NCBI RefSeq assembly: GCF_900141935.1
Contig: NZ_FQYX01000003.1
Span: 124,001-188,000 of the forward strand
DNA length: 64,000 bases
Source: Arenibacter nanhaiticus
GTDB taxonomy: Bacteria > Bacteroidota > Bacteroidia > Flavobacteriales > Flavobacteriaceae
Reading direction: 5' to 3'
Position 1 is the first letter of the stretch. Every line of letters begins with the position of its first letter. The notes under the pieces are model-generated. The model was not told where the DNA came from, ran no database searches, and was given only the letters and a program-made list of their open reading frames with translations. This document shows positions 37,258 through 46,920 of this stretch, in pieces. Position numbers and translations under genes: made by a program.

Positions 37258-38388
37258 ATGAAATTTAATGGCTTAAACATGTCTTTGGGAAACCTTAGTT
37301 ATTTATCCGATGCCGAATCTAGATCTATAACCGCTGAAAACCCCACAGGGGAACCTGGAAAAGGAGGAATGGCTATTAAGGGGTTTGCCGAACTTCAAGC
37401 TAGTGAACTAGGACAAGGTTGGAAAGTAAATCCTGCAATTACAATTGCCCCAAAAGAAACAGTTGTCATAGCGGATATAGAAGGGATGGGAAGTATCCAA
37501 AGTATTTGGATGACAGGATTGATCTCGCGTGATCTTATTATCCGGATTTATTGGGATAATCAGGAGCATCCTTCTGTAGAAGTGCCTTTTCCTGATTTTT
37601 TCGCTTGTGGATATGCCGATAACACGGATGTGCTGTTGGGAGGAGAGTTTGATCCTTTAGTATCCCTACCTGTGAGTGTGAATCCATCCAATGCATTTAA
37701 TTGTTTCTGGTCCATGCCCTTTAGGGAACGATGCTATTTTACCATAGAAAATAGAAGTGAGATTGAGAGGGTGTTATATTATCAGATAAATTACCAATTA
37801 ACACAAATACCCGAACAATGCGCTTACTTTCACGCTTCTTTTCGAAGATCCAATCCTGTTCCTTATAAGGAAGTACATACAATAATAGATTGTATCGAAG
37901 GCGAAGGACACTTCGTAGGAACGGCCATGTGCGTGGGACTCAATGGAGCAGGAGGCTGGTGGGGTGAAGGCGAGGTGAAATTCTATATTGATGAAGATAA
38001 AGAATTCCCTACCATTTGTGGAACAGGCCTCGAGGATTATTTCTTGGGTGCCTTTAATTGGGAAACCAACAAAGGGTATACCACCTACAATTCGCCTTAT
38101 GGTGGATTTCATAAATATGAGGCACCAGATGGTTTGTACAAAATTCAACCTCGGTTTTCATTGTATAGATGGCATATAATGGACCCCATTCGCTTTAAAA
38201 ACAACCTTAAAGTCACCGTGCAGGATCTGGGATGGAAAAAATTCAATGAAAAAAAATTCGATAATATCGACGAACGACGTTACCTGAGCCGGCAAGATGA
38301 TATCGCTACTGTGGCCTTTTGGTATCAAACCTTACCAAGCAGTCCGTTAAGTCCTTTGCCTAATCAAGAAGGTTTGTTAAACCAATAA
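37258..38388 (+). CDS. GH172 (DUF2961) family glycoside hydrolase without signal peptide
   Basis: This 376-residue GH172 has no signal peptide (MKFNGLNMSLGNLSYLSDAE), so it should be cytoplasmic. The catalytic block is WWGEGEVKFYIDEDKEFP…CGTGLEDYFLGA with Glu237 and Glu259, one residue further apart than in the two secreted copies. Other family motifs are PGAI-like MGSIQSIWMTG and RIYWDNQEHPSVEVPFPDFF. Short GH172 proteins of this form resemble the bifidobacterial alpha-D-fructofuranosidase/DFA I type. It is followed within 3 bases by a GPH sugar symporter, which suggests that imported di- or oligosaccharide is cleaved inside the cell. Confidence 0.9.
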   Translation: MKFNGLNMSLGNLSYLSDAESRSITAENPTGEPGKGGMAIKGFAELQASELGQGWKVNPAITIAPKETVVIADIEGMGSIQSIWMTGLISRDLIIRIYWDNQEHPSVEVPFPDFFACGYADNTDVLLGGEFDPLVSLPVSVNPSNAFNCFWSMPFRERCYFTIENRSEIERVLYYQINYQLTQIPEQCAYFHASFRRSNPVPYKEVHTIIDCIEGEGHFVGTAMCVGLNGAGGWWGEGEVKFYIDEDKEFPTICGTGLEDYFLGAFNWETNKGYTTYNSPYGGFHKYEAPDGLYKIQPRFSLYRWHIMDPIRFKNNLKVTVQDLGWKKFNEKKFDNIDERRYLSRQDDIATVAFWYQTLPSSPLSPLPNQEGLLNQ

Positions 38389-38390
38389 GT

Positions 38391-39791
38391 ATGAGAAAAC
38401 AAATTCTTTTAAACAGAAGTGAAGGTGGTCAAAAGAATACTACCAGTGCAAAACAAGTAGGGCTCCTTGAGAAGATAGGTTATGGTCTTGGGGATACTGC
38501 AGGTAATTTTGTTTATCAATCGGTGTTGCTACTTCTCGGATTTTTTTATACCGAGGTCTATGGATTGGACACCGCCACGGTAGCGTCTATATTTTTGGTA
38601 GTGAGAGTGGTAGACGCTATTACCGATCCCTTGATGGGGGCGCTTGTAGATAGAACCAATACCCAATGGGGAAAGTATCGTCCATATCTCATTATCCTAT
38701 GTGTGCCCTATGCTATTGCTAGTGTACTAGTGTTTACGGTGCCAGATTTTGGGCCCGAAGGGAAGGTGATCTATGCTTATACTACCTACATAACCCTTAT
38801 GCTTTTATTTACGGCCATCAACATTCCTTATGGCTCCATGACCGGGGTTATGACAAGTGACCCTAAAGAAAGAGCTTCAATTAACGCTACTCGGTTTATG
38901 TTTGCCACTGGGGGAGGATTAATAGTGACTTCACTGGTGTTGCCAATGACAAAATTATGGGAAAATCCTGCTATCGGATATAGGAATGCCATGATATTGA
39001 TGGCCATTCTTTCAGTAGTGCTGTTTGTGATCTGTTTTCTTACTACCAAGGAAAGGGTAAAAGGGGTTGAGGTGAAAGAGAGAAAAAGCACTGTACTTAA
39101 AGACTTATTGTTTGTAGTAAAAAATGACCAGTACCGGCTTGTAGCTCTCGCCACACTTCTAATGGTTACTGCCCAAACTGTAAAAAATACAACCCAACTC
39201 TATTATATAACCATATATGTTGAAGATGCAGTAAAATACTCCGCAATGTTTTTATCGGTTTGGATGATTGGCGGTATGTTGGGGGCACAATTAGCGTCAA
39301 AGCTTCTCATGTATGTAGATAAGAAAAAAGCTTATGAACTGTTACTCTATATATGTGCCGTTGCTTCTGCGGCTTCATGGTTTATAGGGGATAATAACAT
39401 TGTGATGATTATGCTGCTCCAATTTTTTGTTGGGTTTTTTAACCAGATGATAGCACCGATATGGTTTACGTTTACAGCAGATTCCGTGGACTATGGGGAA
39501 TTAAAATTTAAACGACGGATCGATGGTCTAACCCTTTCCTTTACCTTGTTTTCCTTAAAATTAGGGTTGTCTATTGGTGGCGCTATTGCTTTGATCATAA
39601 TGGGGTATTATGGCTATAAGAGCGGTGGTATAGCGCAGTCTAATGAAGCAATTCAGGGAATTTTATTGGTGTTTTCTATTGTACCTGCAGTAATTTTTAT
39701 TATGACTGCCTTAATAGTGCGACTGTTTAAACTCAATAGTAAAACTATAAAAGAAAATGCCCTTAAACTTGAGATTCTGAGAGCTCAATAA
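38391..39791 (+). CDS. GPH-family sugar:cation symporter (MelB-like)
   Basis: This 466-residue inner-membrane protein has about twelve helices and the GPH signature blocks EKIGYGLGDTAGNFVYQSVLL, VRVVDAITDPLMGALVDRTNTQWGKYRPYLI and NIPYGSMTGVMTSDPKERASIN. Members import disaccharides and glycosides with sodium or protons. Tight coupling to the cytoplasmic GH172 (3-base gap) points to uptake of the disaccharide that enzyme cleaves. FucP elsewhere in the locus would handle the monosaccharide. Confidence 0.93.
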   Translation: MRKQILLNRSEGGQKNTTSAKQVGLLEKIGYGLGDTAGNFVYQSVLLLLGFFYTEVYGLDTATVASIFLVVRVVDAITDPLMGALVDRTNTQWGKYRPYLIILCVPYAIASVLVFTVPDFGPEGKVIYAYTTYITLMLLFTAINIPYGSMTGVMTSDPKERASINATRFMFATGGGLIVTSLVLPMTKLWENPAIGYRNAMILMAILSVVLFVICFLTTKERVKGVEVKERKSTVLKDLLFVVKNDQYRLVALATLLMVTAQTVKNTTQLYYITIYVEDAVKYSAMFLSVWMIGGMLGAQLASKLLMYVDKKKAYELLLYICAVASAASWFIGDNNIVMIMLLQFFVGFFNQMIAPIWFTFTADSVDYGELKFKRRIDGLTLSFTLFSLKLGLSIGGAIALIIMGYYGYKSGGIAQSNEAIQGILLVFSIVPAVIFIMTALIVRLFKLNSKTIKENALKLEILRAQ

Positions 39792-39828
39792 AACCCATTT
39801 GAATCTAACGTATTAAAATTTAAAATAA

Positions 39829-42183
39829 ATGAAAATGTATCTTAAAAAATCGAATGTAATAGTACTGTTGTTGTTATGTTCCCTAAGTGTTTTTGCTCAG
39901 GAAACTAATTTTTATGTCTCACCATCGGGCAGCGATAGGGGGGATGGGTCCAAAGAGTATCCTTGGAAAACCTTGGAACACGCCAGGGATCAGATGAGAA
40001 ATATAGAAGATTATGTCATTTTAAACCTTCAAGACGGTATTTATAGGCTAAACAAATCTTTGGAACTTCATTCTGATGATTCTAATATTTTATTTAAGGC
40101 AGTAGATGGTGCTCGTCCAATTATCAGTGGGGGTGTCAGAATAAGTGGCTGGAAGGATCAGGATAATGACGGGATATGGAGTGCAAAAGTTCCGGATGGG
40201 GTTGTTGGTAGGCATTTATATGTAAATGGGAAAAGGGCCGTAAGAGCCAGAACTGTTAATGCCAACGGTTGGGAAAGGATTGCACACACACCTAAAGTAT
40301 GTGGCTCTGAATCTTGTAGGGACGATGCCAATACACCTAATGGATTTAAAGTGCCTGTAGATTTTCCAAAACTCTCCAATGTCGCAGAGGTTGAGATGGT
40401 CAATATTATGAGATGGAAAATGTACAGGGGTAAACTGGATAAAATCGAAGGTGGAATTGCTTATGTTAATCAAAAATATTGGGACCTTGCTAAATTAGGA
40501 CCCTTCGGAATATTAAACAACAATAGCACTGAAGCTGTTAACTGGTTAGAAAATGCTATTGAATTTCTGGATGAGGAAGGGGAATGGTTTTTAGACAAGT
40601 ATAAAAACACTGTTTATTACAAGCCATTGAAAGGAGAAAAATTAAACAAAGCTGAGGTGGTTATTTCTAATGTAGAACAACTAATTGTCGCCGACGGAGT
40701 GGAAAATGTATCTTTTGAAGGGCTTACTTTTTCGTACGCAAATTGGAACCAGGCTTCCACTGCTGAAGGTTATGTCAGTATTCAGTCCGGAGCTATTTTA
40801 AAAGACCCTGAGTATCGATCTATAGAAGATGCTTTTGAAGGATTAGAAGATATACCAGGAAATATTCATTTCAAAAATTCTAGAAATGTGATTTTTAAAG
40901 GTAATATTTTTCAGCACCTTGGAGGAACAGCCTTGAATTTCGACACCAACAATCAATATGTCAATATCTTTGGGAATACCTTCCAAGATATATCGGGTTC
41001 TGCTATGGCCATAGGAAACCTTCAAGATCATCATGTGGTAAGCGAAAATATAAGTCGAGAAATCATTATAGATAACAATAGTATTCAAAATGTTGGGGTG
41101 GAATATTGGGATACTTGTGCCATAAAATGCTCCTATGTAAAAGATGCCGCCATTGTAAACAACTCTATTGACGGATCTTCTGCTGGTGGAATTACCCTTG
41201 GCTGGGGATGGGGACGTTATGATGTCGATAATTTCGATTTTTGGAAAGATGGCTCGGATAAAGCCTACAATCATCCTACAGTAACCGGAGGGGTTTTAGT
41301 GGCACATAATAAAATTACCAATGTAACCTTAAAGCTGGGCGACACTGGCGCTATTTATAATTTAGGGGCTTCACCAGGTACAAGGTGGTACGCCAATTAT
41401 ATTGAAAATGTAGCCCATCCAGAAGCTCGATATTGCAGTGACTATAGTCATGGAATATATATTGATAACGGCTCTAGAGGAATCGAAATTAGGGAAAATG
41501 TTGTCTTGGGAAGTTCTCACGAACCTTATCTGGCCAACGGATCGCATGATTACAATGTACGCGGGGCAGCCTACTATTTTAAAAATGGTGTGGGAGACTT
41601 TCCATTGTGGATTAAAGAAAAATCGGGGGTAAAGCCACAGATTAAGGAAATAAGAAGTAGAGAGGAATTAGAGGAATTAATGCCAGATCCACTGCCTACC
41701 GGACCTAAATTTAGGGTCGTGGAACAAGGGGAATCCGTTGGAAAAAACATAACAGCTGTAGGAGGAGCTTCTAATTATAAAGCTTCTTTTGCTACGGATG
41801 GTAAAACAGAAACCTATTGGAGAGGAGAAGGAAAAGAAGGCGAGCTTAAATTGGATTTAGGTAAAGTGTCTGATATATATTATGTAAATGCTGCCTTCGG
41901 ATATATAGAACCGAACACTAAAAGGGAAGTGTATTTCAGAAGTGGCTATGAGTTCGAATATTTTTATTCTGAGGATGGCAAGAACTGGTTCACCTATGGA
42001 GATGGTAAAAAAGTTTCGGAATTAGCCATCAACCAACAGTATATGCCAGAAGAAAAAACTGCAAAAGCTAGATATATAAAACTAAAAATTTATTCCTCTG
42101 GAGAGCATCCATTGGGTGTTTTAAGGTTTAAGGTAGTCGATCAAAAGCCTGTATATGGAGTACGAAAATTTGGTCCTAAATAG
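39829..42183 (+). CDS. Right-handed beta-helix glycoside hydrolase, GH141-like, with discoidin module
   Basis: The 784-residue secreted protein (signal peptide …LSVFAQ) opens with NFYVSPSGSDRGDGSKEYPWKTLEHARDQMR, the typical start of GH141-like and related beta-helix enzymes. Repeats such as SRNVIFKGNIFQHLGGTALN and GNTFQDISGSAMA build the helix to about residue 600. The C-terminus (about 630-770) is an F5/8C-like carbohydrate-binding module (ASFATDGKTETYWRGEGKEGELKLDLG). GH141 includes an alpha-L-fucosidase acting on rhamnogalacturonan II and a xylanase. The fucose context favours a fucosidase role, but a lyase or epimerase of the same fold is not ruled out. Confidence 0.74.
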   Translation: MKMYLKKSNVIVLLLLCSLSVFAQETNFYVSPSGSDRGDGSKEYPWKTLEHARDQMRNIEDYVILNLQDGIYRLNKSLELHSDDSNILFKAVDGARPIISGGVRISGWKDQDNDGIWSAKVPDGVVGRHLYVNGKRAVRARTVNANGWERIAHTPKVCGSESCRDDANTPNGFKVPVDFPKLSNVAEVEMVNIMRWKMYRGKLDKIEGGIAYVNQKYWDLAKLGPFGILNNNSTEAVNWLENAIEFLDEEGEWFLDKYKNTVYYKPLKGEKLNKAEVVISNVEQLIVADGVENVSFEGLTFSYANWNQASTAEGYVSIQSGAILKDPEYRSIEDAFEGLEDIPGNIHFKNSRNVIFKGNIFQHLGGTALNFDTNNQYVNIFGNTFQDISGSAMAIGNLQDHHVVSENISREIIIDNNSIQNVGVEYWDTCAIKCSYVKDAAIVNNSIDGSSAGGITLGWGWGRYDVDNFDFWKDGSDKAYNHPTVTGGVLVAHNKITNVTLKLGDTGAIYNLGASPGTRWYANYIENVAHPEARYCSDYSHGIYIDNGSRGIEIRENVVLGSSHEPYLANGSHDYNVRGAAYYFKNGVGDFPLWIKEKSGVKPQIKEIRSREELEELMPDPLPTGPKFRVVEQGESVGKNITAVGGASNYKASFATDGKTETYWRGEGKEGELKLDLGKVSDIYYVNAAFGYIEPNTKREVYFRSGYEFEYFYSEDGKNWFTYGDGKKVSELAINQQYMPEEKTAKARYIKLKIYSSGEHPLGVLRFKVVDQKPVYGVRKFGPK

Positions 42184-42221
42184 ATTGGAATATTTTATCA
42201 AACAAAAAAGTAAAGTTAGTT

Positions 42222-44306
42222 ATGAAGAAGTTTTTTTTAGGTAGCCTTATGGCACTTATGACATTTTTTATTTCCTGTGAGAAAGCTCCTCCTCCTCCAG
42301 TGGCTTACGGCCCTGTTCCCTCCGAACGCCAGATGAATTGGCAGGAAATGGAATATTACGCTTTTATTCACTTCAGCATGAACACCTTTACCGATATAGA
42401 GTGGGGGTATGGCGATAAGGATCCGGCCCTTTTTAATCCGACGGAATTGGATACTAGGCAATGGGCCAGGGTGATCAAGGAAGCCGGAATGAAGGGCGTA
42501 ATAGTAACGGCCAAACATCATGATGGATTTTGCTTATGGCCCTCTGAATATACCGATTATTCCGTTAAGAATTCACCTTGGAAAAACGGAAAGGGCGATC
42601 TGTTAAAGGAGCTTTCCCAGGCATGTAAAGAATACGGTCTTAAGTTCGGGGTATATCTCTCTCCTTGGGATCGTAACCACCCAGACTATGGAAAGCCAGA
42701 ATATATTACCTATTTCAGAAATCAGTTAAAAGAATTACTGACTAATTATGGCGATGTTTTTGAGGTATGGTTCGATGGGGCCAATGGCGGATCTGGATAC
42801 TACGGAGGTGCCAATGAAAACAGGAGTGTAGACCGTAAAACCTACTACGATTGGGAAAACACTTATAAGATAGTACGGGAGTTGCAGCCCAATGCTATGC
42901 TTTTCAGTGATGCAGGGCCCGATACCAGATGGTGTGGTACCGAAGAAGGATGGGTAGGAGAAACCAATTGGAGCACATTGAATCGGGACGAGGTTTGGCC
43001 CGGTTTCCCAGACTATCAAGAATTGCGCTACGGACACGAAGATGGTACTCATTGGGTACCTGCCGAGGTAGATGTGTCAATCCGCCCGGGATGGTTTTAC
43101 CACCAGTCTGAAGACCATAAAGTTAAGACCTTGCCCGAAATGCTCGATATTTATTACAATTCAGTGGGAAGAAATGCTACTTTATTACTAAACTTTCCCG
43201 TAGATCCACGTGGTCTTATACATGAAACGGATGTGGAAAGAGTTATGGAACTGGCAAAATCTTTAGAGGCCGATTTTAAGGAGAACCTTGCTAAAAGAGC
43301 ACAGGTAACTGCTTCTCAAGTAAGGGGCAATGCCAAAAAATACAATGCCGATAACCTTACCGACGGAGATAAAGATACTTATTGGGCAACCGATGATGCT
43401 GTTACTAATGCTACCGTAACCTTGGATTTCGGGGAACCTACGGAATTCAATCGTTTTCTAGTTCAAGAATATATTCCCTTGGGACAACGAGTTCAAGAAT
43501 TTTCCGTAGAGGCTCTTATCGATGGATCTTGGAAAGAATTGGCCAAGGCCACAACCATAGGTTATAAAAGAATTTTACGCCTGCCCACGGTGAAGGCAAC
43601 AAAACTAAGGGTTCATATAAAACAAGCTAAGGCCTGTCCGGTTATATCCAATATAGAGGTTTATAGGGCTCCAAAAGTGTATGCAAAACCGGATATAACA
43701 AGAAATAAGCAGGGGATGGTAACCATTGAGTCGGCCGATAAGGAGCTAGAGTTGTACTATACGACCGATGGTACTCGTCCAGACGTAAATTCCATAAGGT
43801 TTGAAGCACCTTTTGAGCTATTGGGAAAGGCCAATGTAAAAGCGATAGCCATAGATCCTATTTCCGGTAAAAAAAGCCCTGTATCCTCAGAAAACTTTGA
43901 TGTCGCCAGGAAAAAATGGCAATTGGTAAATATTGATGATGAGAATGCACAGAGCGTTCTGGATGGCTTGGAAATGACATCCTGGGGTCAATCTTCCGAA
44001 AAGATGCCTATAGATCTTGTGATAGATTTAGGGGAAGATTTGAAACTTAAGGGGTTCAAATACTTGCCCGATCAGCACAGATGGTCCTCCGGAATTATAT
44101 TCGACTATGAATTCTACACTTCTTCTAATGGAAATAATTGGGAATTACAGAGTAAAGGGGAGTTTTCCAACATTAAAAATAGTCCTATCTGGCAAACAAA
44201 GAACTTTAAGTCGGTAAAGGCGAGATATATAAAGTTGAGGGCCCTTAGAAATACGGAGGGGAATAATAAGGCAGGATATGCAGAATTAACAGTAATTACA
44301 GAATAA
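42222..44306 (+). CDS. GH29 alpha-L-fucosidase lipoprotein with C-terminal modules
   Basis: A 694-residue lipoprotein (FFISC with Cys19). The GH29 barrel (about residues 35-350) has YAFIHFSMNTFT, VIVTAKHHDGFCLWPSEYT, LKFGVYLSPWDRN and VFEVWFDGANGG, with Asp185 the expected nucleophile. The insert WCGTEEGWVGETNW followed by VPAEVDVSIRPGWFYH suggests the subfamily B type, like the enzyme at 17286. After it come a discoidin-like module, a chitobiase-like module (YYTTDGTRPDV) and a second F5/8C-like module at the C-terminus. It shares gene order and architecture with the 17286 enzyme but is clearly diverged. Confidence 0.94.
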   Translation: MKKFFLGSLMALMTFFISCEKAPPPPVAYGPVPSERQMNWQEMEYYAFIHFSMNTFTDIEWGYGDKDPALFNPTELDTRQWARVIKEAGMKGVIVTAKHHDGFCLWPSEYTDYSVKNSPWKNGKGDLLKELSQACKEYGLKFGVYLSPWDRNHPDYGKPEYITYFRNQLKELLTNYGDVFEVWFDGANGGSGYYGGANENRSVDRKTYYDWENTYKIVRELQPNAMLFSDAGPDTRWCGTEEGWVGETNWSTLNRDEVWPGFPDYQELRYGHEDGTHWVPAEVDVSIRPGWFYHQSEDHKVKTLPEMLDIYYNSVGRNATLLLNFPVDPRGLIHETDVERVMELAKSLEADFKENLAKRAQVTASQVRGNAKKYNADNLTDGDKDTYWATDDAVTNATVTLDFGEPTEFNRFLVQEYIPLGQRVQEFSVEALIDGSWKELAKATTIGYKRILRLPTVKATKLRVHIKQAKACPVISNIEVYRAPKVYAKPDITRNKQGMVTIESADKELELYYTTDGTRPDVNSIRFEAPFELLGKANVKAIAIDPISGKKSPVSSENFDVARKKWQLVNIDDENAQSVLDGLEMTSWGQSSEKMPIDLVIDLGEDLKLKGFKYLPDQHRWSSGIIFDYEFYTSSNGNNWELQSKGEFSNIKNSPIWQTKNFKSVKARYIKLRALRNTEGNNKAGYAELTVITE

Positions 44307-44310
44307 GAAA

Positions 44311-45807
44311 ATGAAAAAGGTAAGTTATTTATTATTGATGATTTGTACTCTAGTAGTGACTGGGGTACAGGAAATGAATGCACAGAAAAAGAAAATAGAA
44401 CCCAATTGGAAATCGATCGACAGTAGGCCGGTTCCATCTTGGTTCGAAGATGCGAAATTTGGGATCTTTATTCATTGGGGGCCGTATTCGGTTCCCGCAT
44501 GGAGTCCAAAGGGGACCTATTCAGAGTGGTACCAATACTGGCTGGAAAGTAAATCCCTTTTTGGAAATGGAAATTTTTCCGGGACCGAAGTGTATGATCA
44601 CCATGTTAAAACCTATGGTCCCCATTTTAGTTATTACAACTTTGGGGAGCAGTTTACCGCGCGGGATTTTGACGCGGACAAGTGGGCAAAACTTTTCGAG
44701 GATGCCGGGGCAAAATACATGATGATTACCTCCAAACACCATGATGGGTTTACTTTATGGCCCAGTAAAACCGCAAACAAAACTTGGGGATTTCCATGGA
44801 ATGCCATGGAAGTTGGGGCTAACCGGGACTTGCTAAAAGAGCTGGAAGTGGCGGTCAAGAAAACAGAGGTGAAATTTGGTACCTATTATTCCCTTTATGA
44901 ATGGTTTAACCCTCTATGGAAAAAAGATAAGGAAAAATTTGCCTTGGAGCATATGCATCCACAATTTAAAGATTTGGTGGAGAATTATAAGCCAGATCTA
45001 ATTTGGTCCGATGGGGATTGGGATATGAGTGCGGAAAAGTGGCGTTCTCCGGAATTGTTGGCTTGGTTGTTCAACGAATCTGCCGTAGGCGATAAAGTGG
45101 TTATTAACGACCGTTGGGGAGACGGAATACGTTTTAATCATGGAGGGTATTTTACTACAGAATACCAATCGGAACTTGACGGTAGTAGGCCTTGGGAAGA
45201 ATGCCGCGGTATTGGTTTTTCTTTTGGTTACAACACGAACGAAGATGCCTGGGACTATGCTTCTGAGCGTACCCTTGTGTACCTTCTTTTAAATGTAGTC
45301 AGTAATGGCGGGAATTTATTGCTGGATATTGGTCCGGATGCCGAAGGAAATATACCTCCTATCATGCAAGACCGCTTGTTGGCTATAGGCGATTGGCTTA
45401 ATGTTAATGGCGAGGCTATTTATGGTTCGCGTAAATGGGAGCGTGCCTGTCAATGGTCAGAGCATGGCAAAAAAGATTGGAAGCCCGAAGGTACCCATTA
45501 CCTGCCAGCCGATTATATCTTAAAACAGACCATAGATCCGGAGCCCGGCTATGGCGTACGCGAGATATTCTTTACCAAAAAGGAAAAGGATTTGTTTGCT
45601 ATCGTTCCAACTTGGCCTAAAGATACCTTGGAAATAAGAGACCTAGAGCTTCATCCAGAGGCCGAGATTACGCTATTGGGAACGGATATTAAGATTGATT
45701 ACGAACAAAAAGGGTCCAATGTGGTCCTAAACGTACCCTATTTGACCGCGGATGAGGTGCCTTCGAAATATGCCTATACTTTTAAGATTAAAAATGCCTT
45801 AAAATGA
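44311..45807 (+). CDS. GH29 alpha-L-fucosidase, subfamily A-like
   Basis: The 498-residue secreted enzyme (signal peptide …VQEMNAQ) has PSWFEDAKFGIFIHWGPYSVPAW, MMITSKHHDGFTLWPS, YSLYEWFNP and KPDLIWSDGDW, where Asp234 is the predicted nucleophile. Its form, with a short C-terminal beta-sandwich and no extra modules, matches GH29 subfamily A, which has broad activity on aryl and alpha-1,2 fucosides. It starts 4 bases after the previous fucosidase stop codon and overlaps the ThuA gene by 4 bases, so the three are translationally coupled. Confidence 0.95.
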   Translation: MKKVSYLLLMICTLVVTGVQEMNAQKKKIEPNWKSIDSRPVPSWFEDAKFGIFIHWGPYSVPAWSPKGTYSEWYQYWLESKSLFGNGNFSGTEVYDHHVKTYGPHFSYYNFGEQFTARDFDADKWAKLFEDAGAKYMMITSKHHDGFTLWPSKTANKTWGFPWNAMEVGANRDLLKELEVAVKKTEVKFGTYYSLYEWFNPLWKKDKEKFALEHMHPQFKDLVENYKPDLIWSDGDWDMSAEKWRSPELLAWLFNESAVGDKVVINDRWGDGIRFNHGGYFTTEYQSELDGSRPWEECRGIGFSFGYNTNEDAWDYASERTLVYLLLNVVSNGGNLLLDIGPDAEGNIPPIMQDRLLAIGDWLNVNGEAIYGSRKWERACQWSEHGKKDWKPEGTHYLPADYILKQTIDPEPGYGVREIFFTKKEKDLFAIVPTWPKDTLEIRDLELHPEAEITLLGTDIKIDYEQKGSNVVLNVPYLTADEVPSKYAYTFKIKNALK

Positions 45808-46859
45808 GAAGTTATTTATTCATTTGTTTAATATGTTTTGGCTTTGCCAAATTAAATTCGCAGGAATGGATCACCTATGGTGACAAGGAAAATTCTGGTA
45901 AGAAAAAGCATATCGTTTTAATTTCCGGGGATGAGGAATACAGGTCGGAGGAGTCAATGCCCATGTTGGCCCGGATACTCGCCAAGGAACACGGTTACAA
46001 GTGCACTGTACTGTTTGCGATCGATCCTCAGACGGGAAATGTCAATCCCGAGGTCAACAACAATATTCCTGGATTGCATTTTCTCCAGACCGCCGATCTT
46101 ATGTTGATCAATACACGGTGGCGGCAGCTTCCCGACCATCAGATGAGGTACATCGACGAGTATATCCGATCGGGCAGACCGGTCTTGGGTTTAAGGACCT
46201 CAAATCACGGGTTTAAAAACGAGCAGGGGAGGTATGTCCATTACAGTTCCGAATATCAAAGTGACGATCCTGATCATCCGTGGTATAGGGGTTTTGGTGG
46301 GCTTCTTTTTGGGGATCACTATGTCCGGCACCATGGCAAGCACAAACATGAGTCCACCAGAGGTATTTTTGCGGAAAACGCACATGGGCATGAAATCCTT
46401 AAAGGCATCGAGGATGGGGAGATTTGGGGCCCTACGGATGTATATGGTTGTAGGGTATCCCATCTGCCCATCACGCCACTTGTCCTAGGACAGGTGTTGG
46501 AACGTAAGGGGGAATTTGATGCTGACGACAGGTTTTTTGGTATGCGGCCCTCTGATCGGCCTTTGGAAGGAAATAAAAACAATCCTATGATACCGGTGGC
46601 ATGGCTGAAGAACTATCAACATCCGGAAAATGGCCAACAAGGGTTGGCCTTTCATACCTCCATGGGCTCATCCACCGACTTAGAAAATGAGGGATTGAGA
46701 AGACTCGTGGTCAATGCCGTCTATTACCTCTTGGACCGAAGAATTCCCAAAGGAGGGACAAAGGTAAATTACGTTGGCGATTATAAAACCTCTGCATATG
46801 GTTTTATGGGGAAGGAGTATTGGGACAAAAGGGGATTGAAGCCCATAGACCTTAAATAA
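45804..46859 (+). CDS. ThuA domain protein (trehalose-utilisation type)
   Basis: This 351-residue exported protein (signal peptide …AKLNSQ) has a class-I-glutamine-amidotransferase-like ThuA domain: KHIVLISGDEEYRSEESMPMLARILAKEHGYKCTVLF, ADLMLINTRWRQLPDHQMRYIDEYIRSGRPVLGLRTSNHGF, and the late PVAWLKNY…HTSMGSSTDLENEGLRRL. Its start codon overlaps the stop of the fucosidase gene (ATGA). In many Bacteroidota and Planctomycetota, ThuA proteins are encoded beside sugar oxidoreductases and haem-binding propeller proteins, as here. The biochemical role is unknown. Confidence 0.85.
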   Translation: MRSYLFICLICFGFAKLNSQEWITYGDKENSGKKKHIVLISGDEEYRSEESMPMLARILAKEHGYKCTVLFAIDPQTGNVNPEVNNNIPGLHFLQTADLMLINTRWRQLPDHQMRYIDEYIRSGRPVLGLRTSNHGFKNEQGRYVHYSSEYQSDDPDHPWYRGFGGLLFGDHYVRHHGKHKHESTRGIFAENAHGHEILKGIEDGEIWGPTDVYGCRVSHLPITPLVLGQVLERKGEFDADDRFFGMRPSDRPLEGNKNNPMIPVAWLKNYQHPENGQQGLAFHTSMGSSTDLENEGLRRLVVNAVYYLLDRRIPKGGTKVNYVGDYKTSAYGFMGKEYWDKRGLKPIDLK

Positions 46860-46920
46860 TGTCCAGTGGTGTATTAAAGATTACCAAATACATCCACTTA
46901 ATAAAAAAACATAAAAACCA

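Noticed and set aside
40843-41274. Minus-strand open frame of 143 codons inside the beta-helix gene
   Set aside because: It is an antisense shadow of a clearly coding plus-strand gene and its translation has no recognisable domain.
39829-42183. Polysaccharide lyase assignment for the beta-helix protein
   Set aside because: The fold is shared by lyases, but the N-terminal motif and gene context fit GH141-like enzymes better; left as a lower-confidence hydrolase call.
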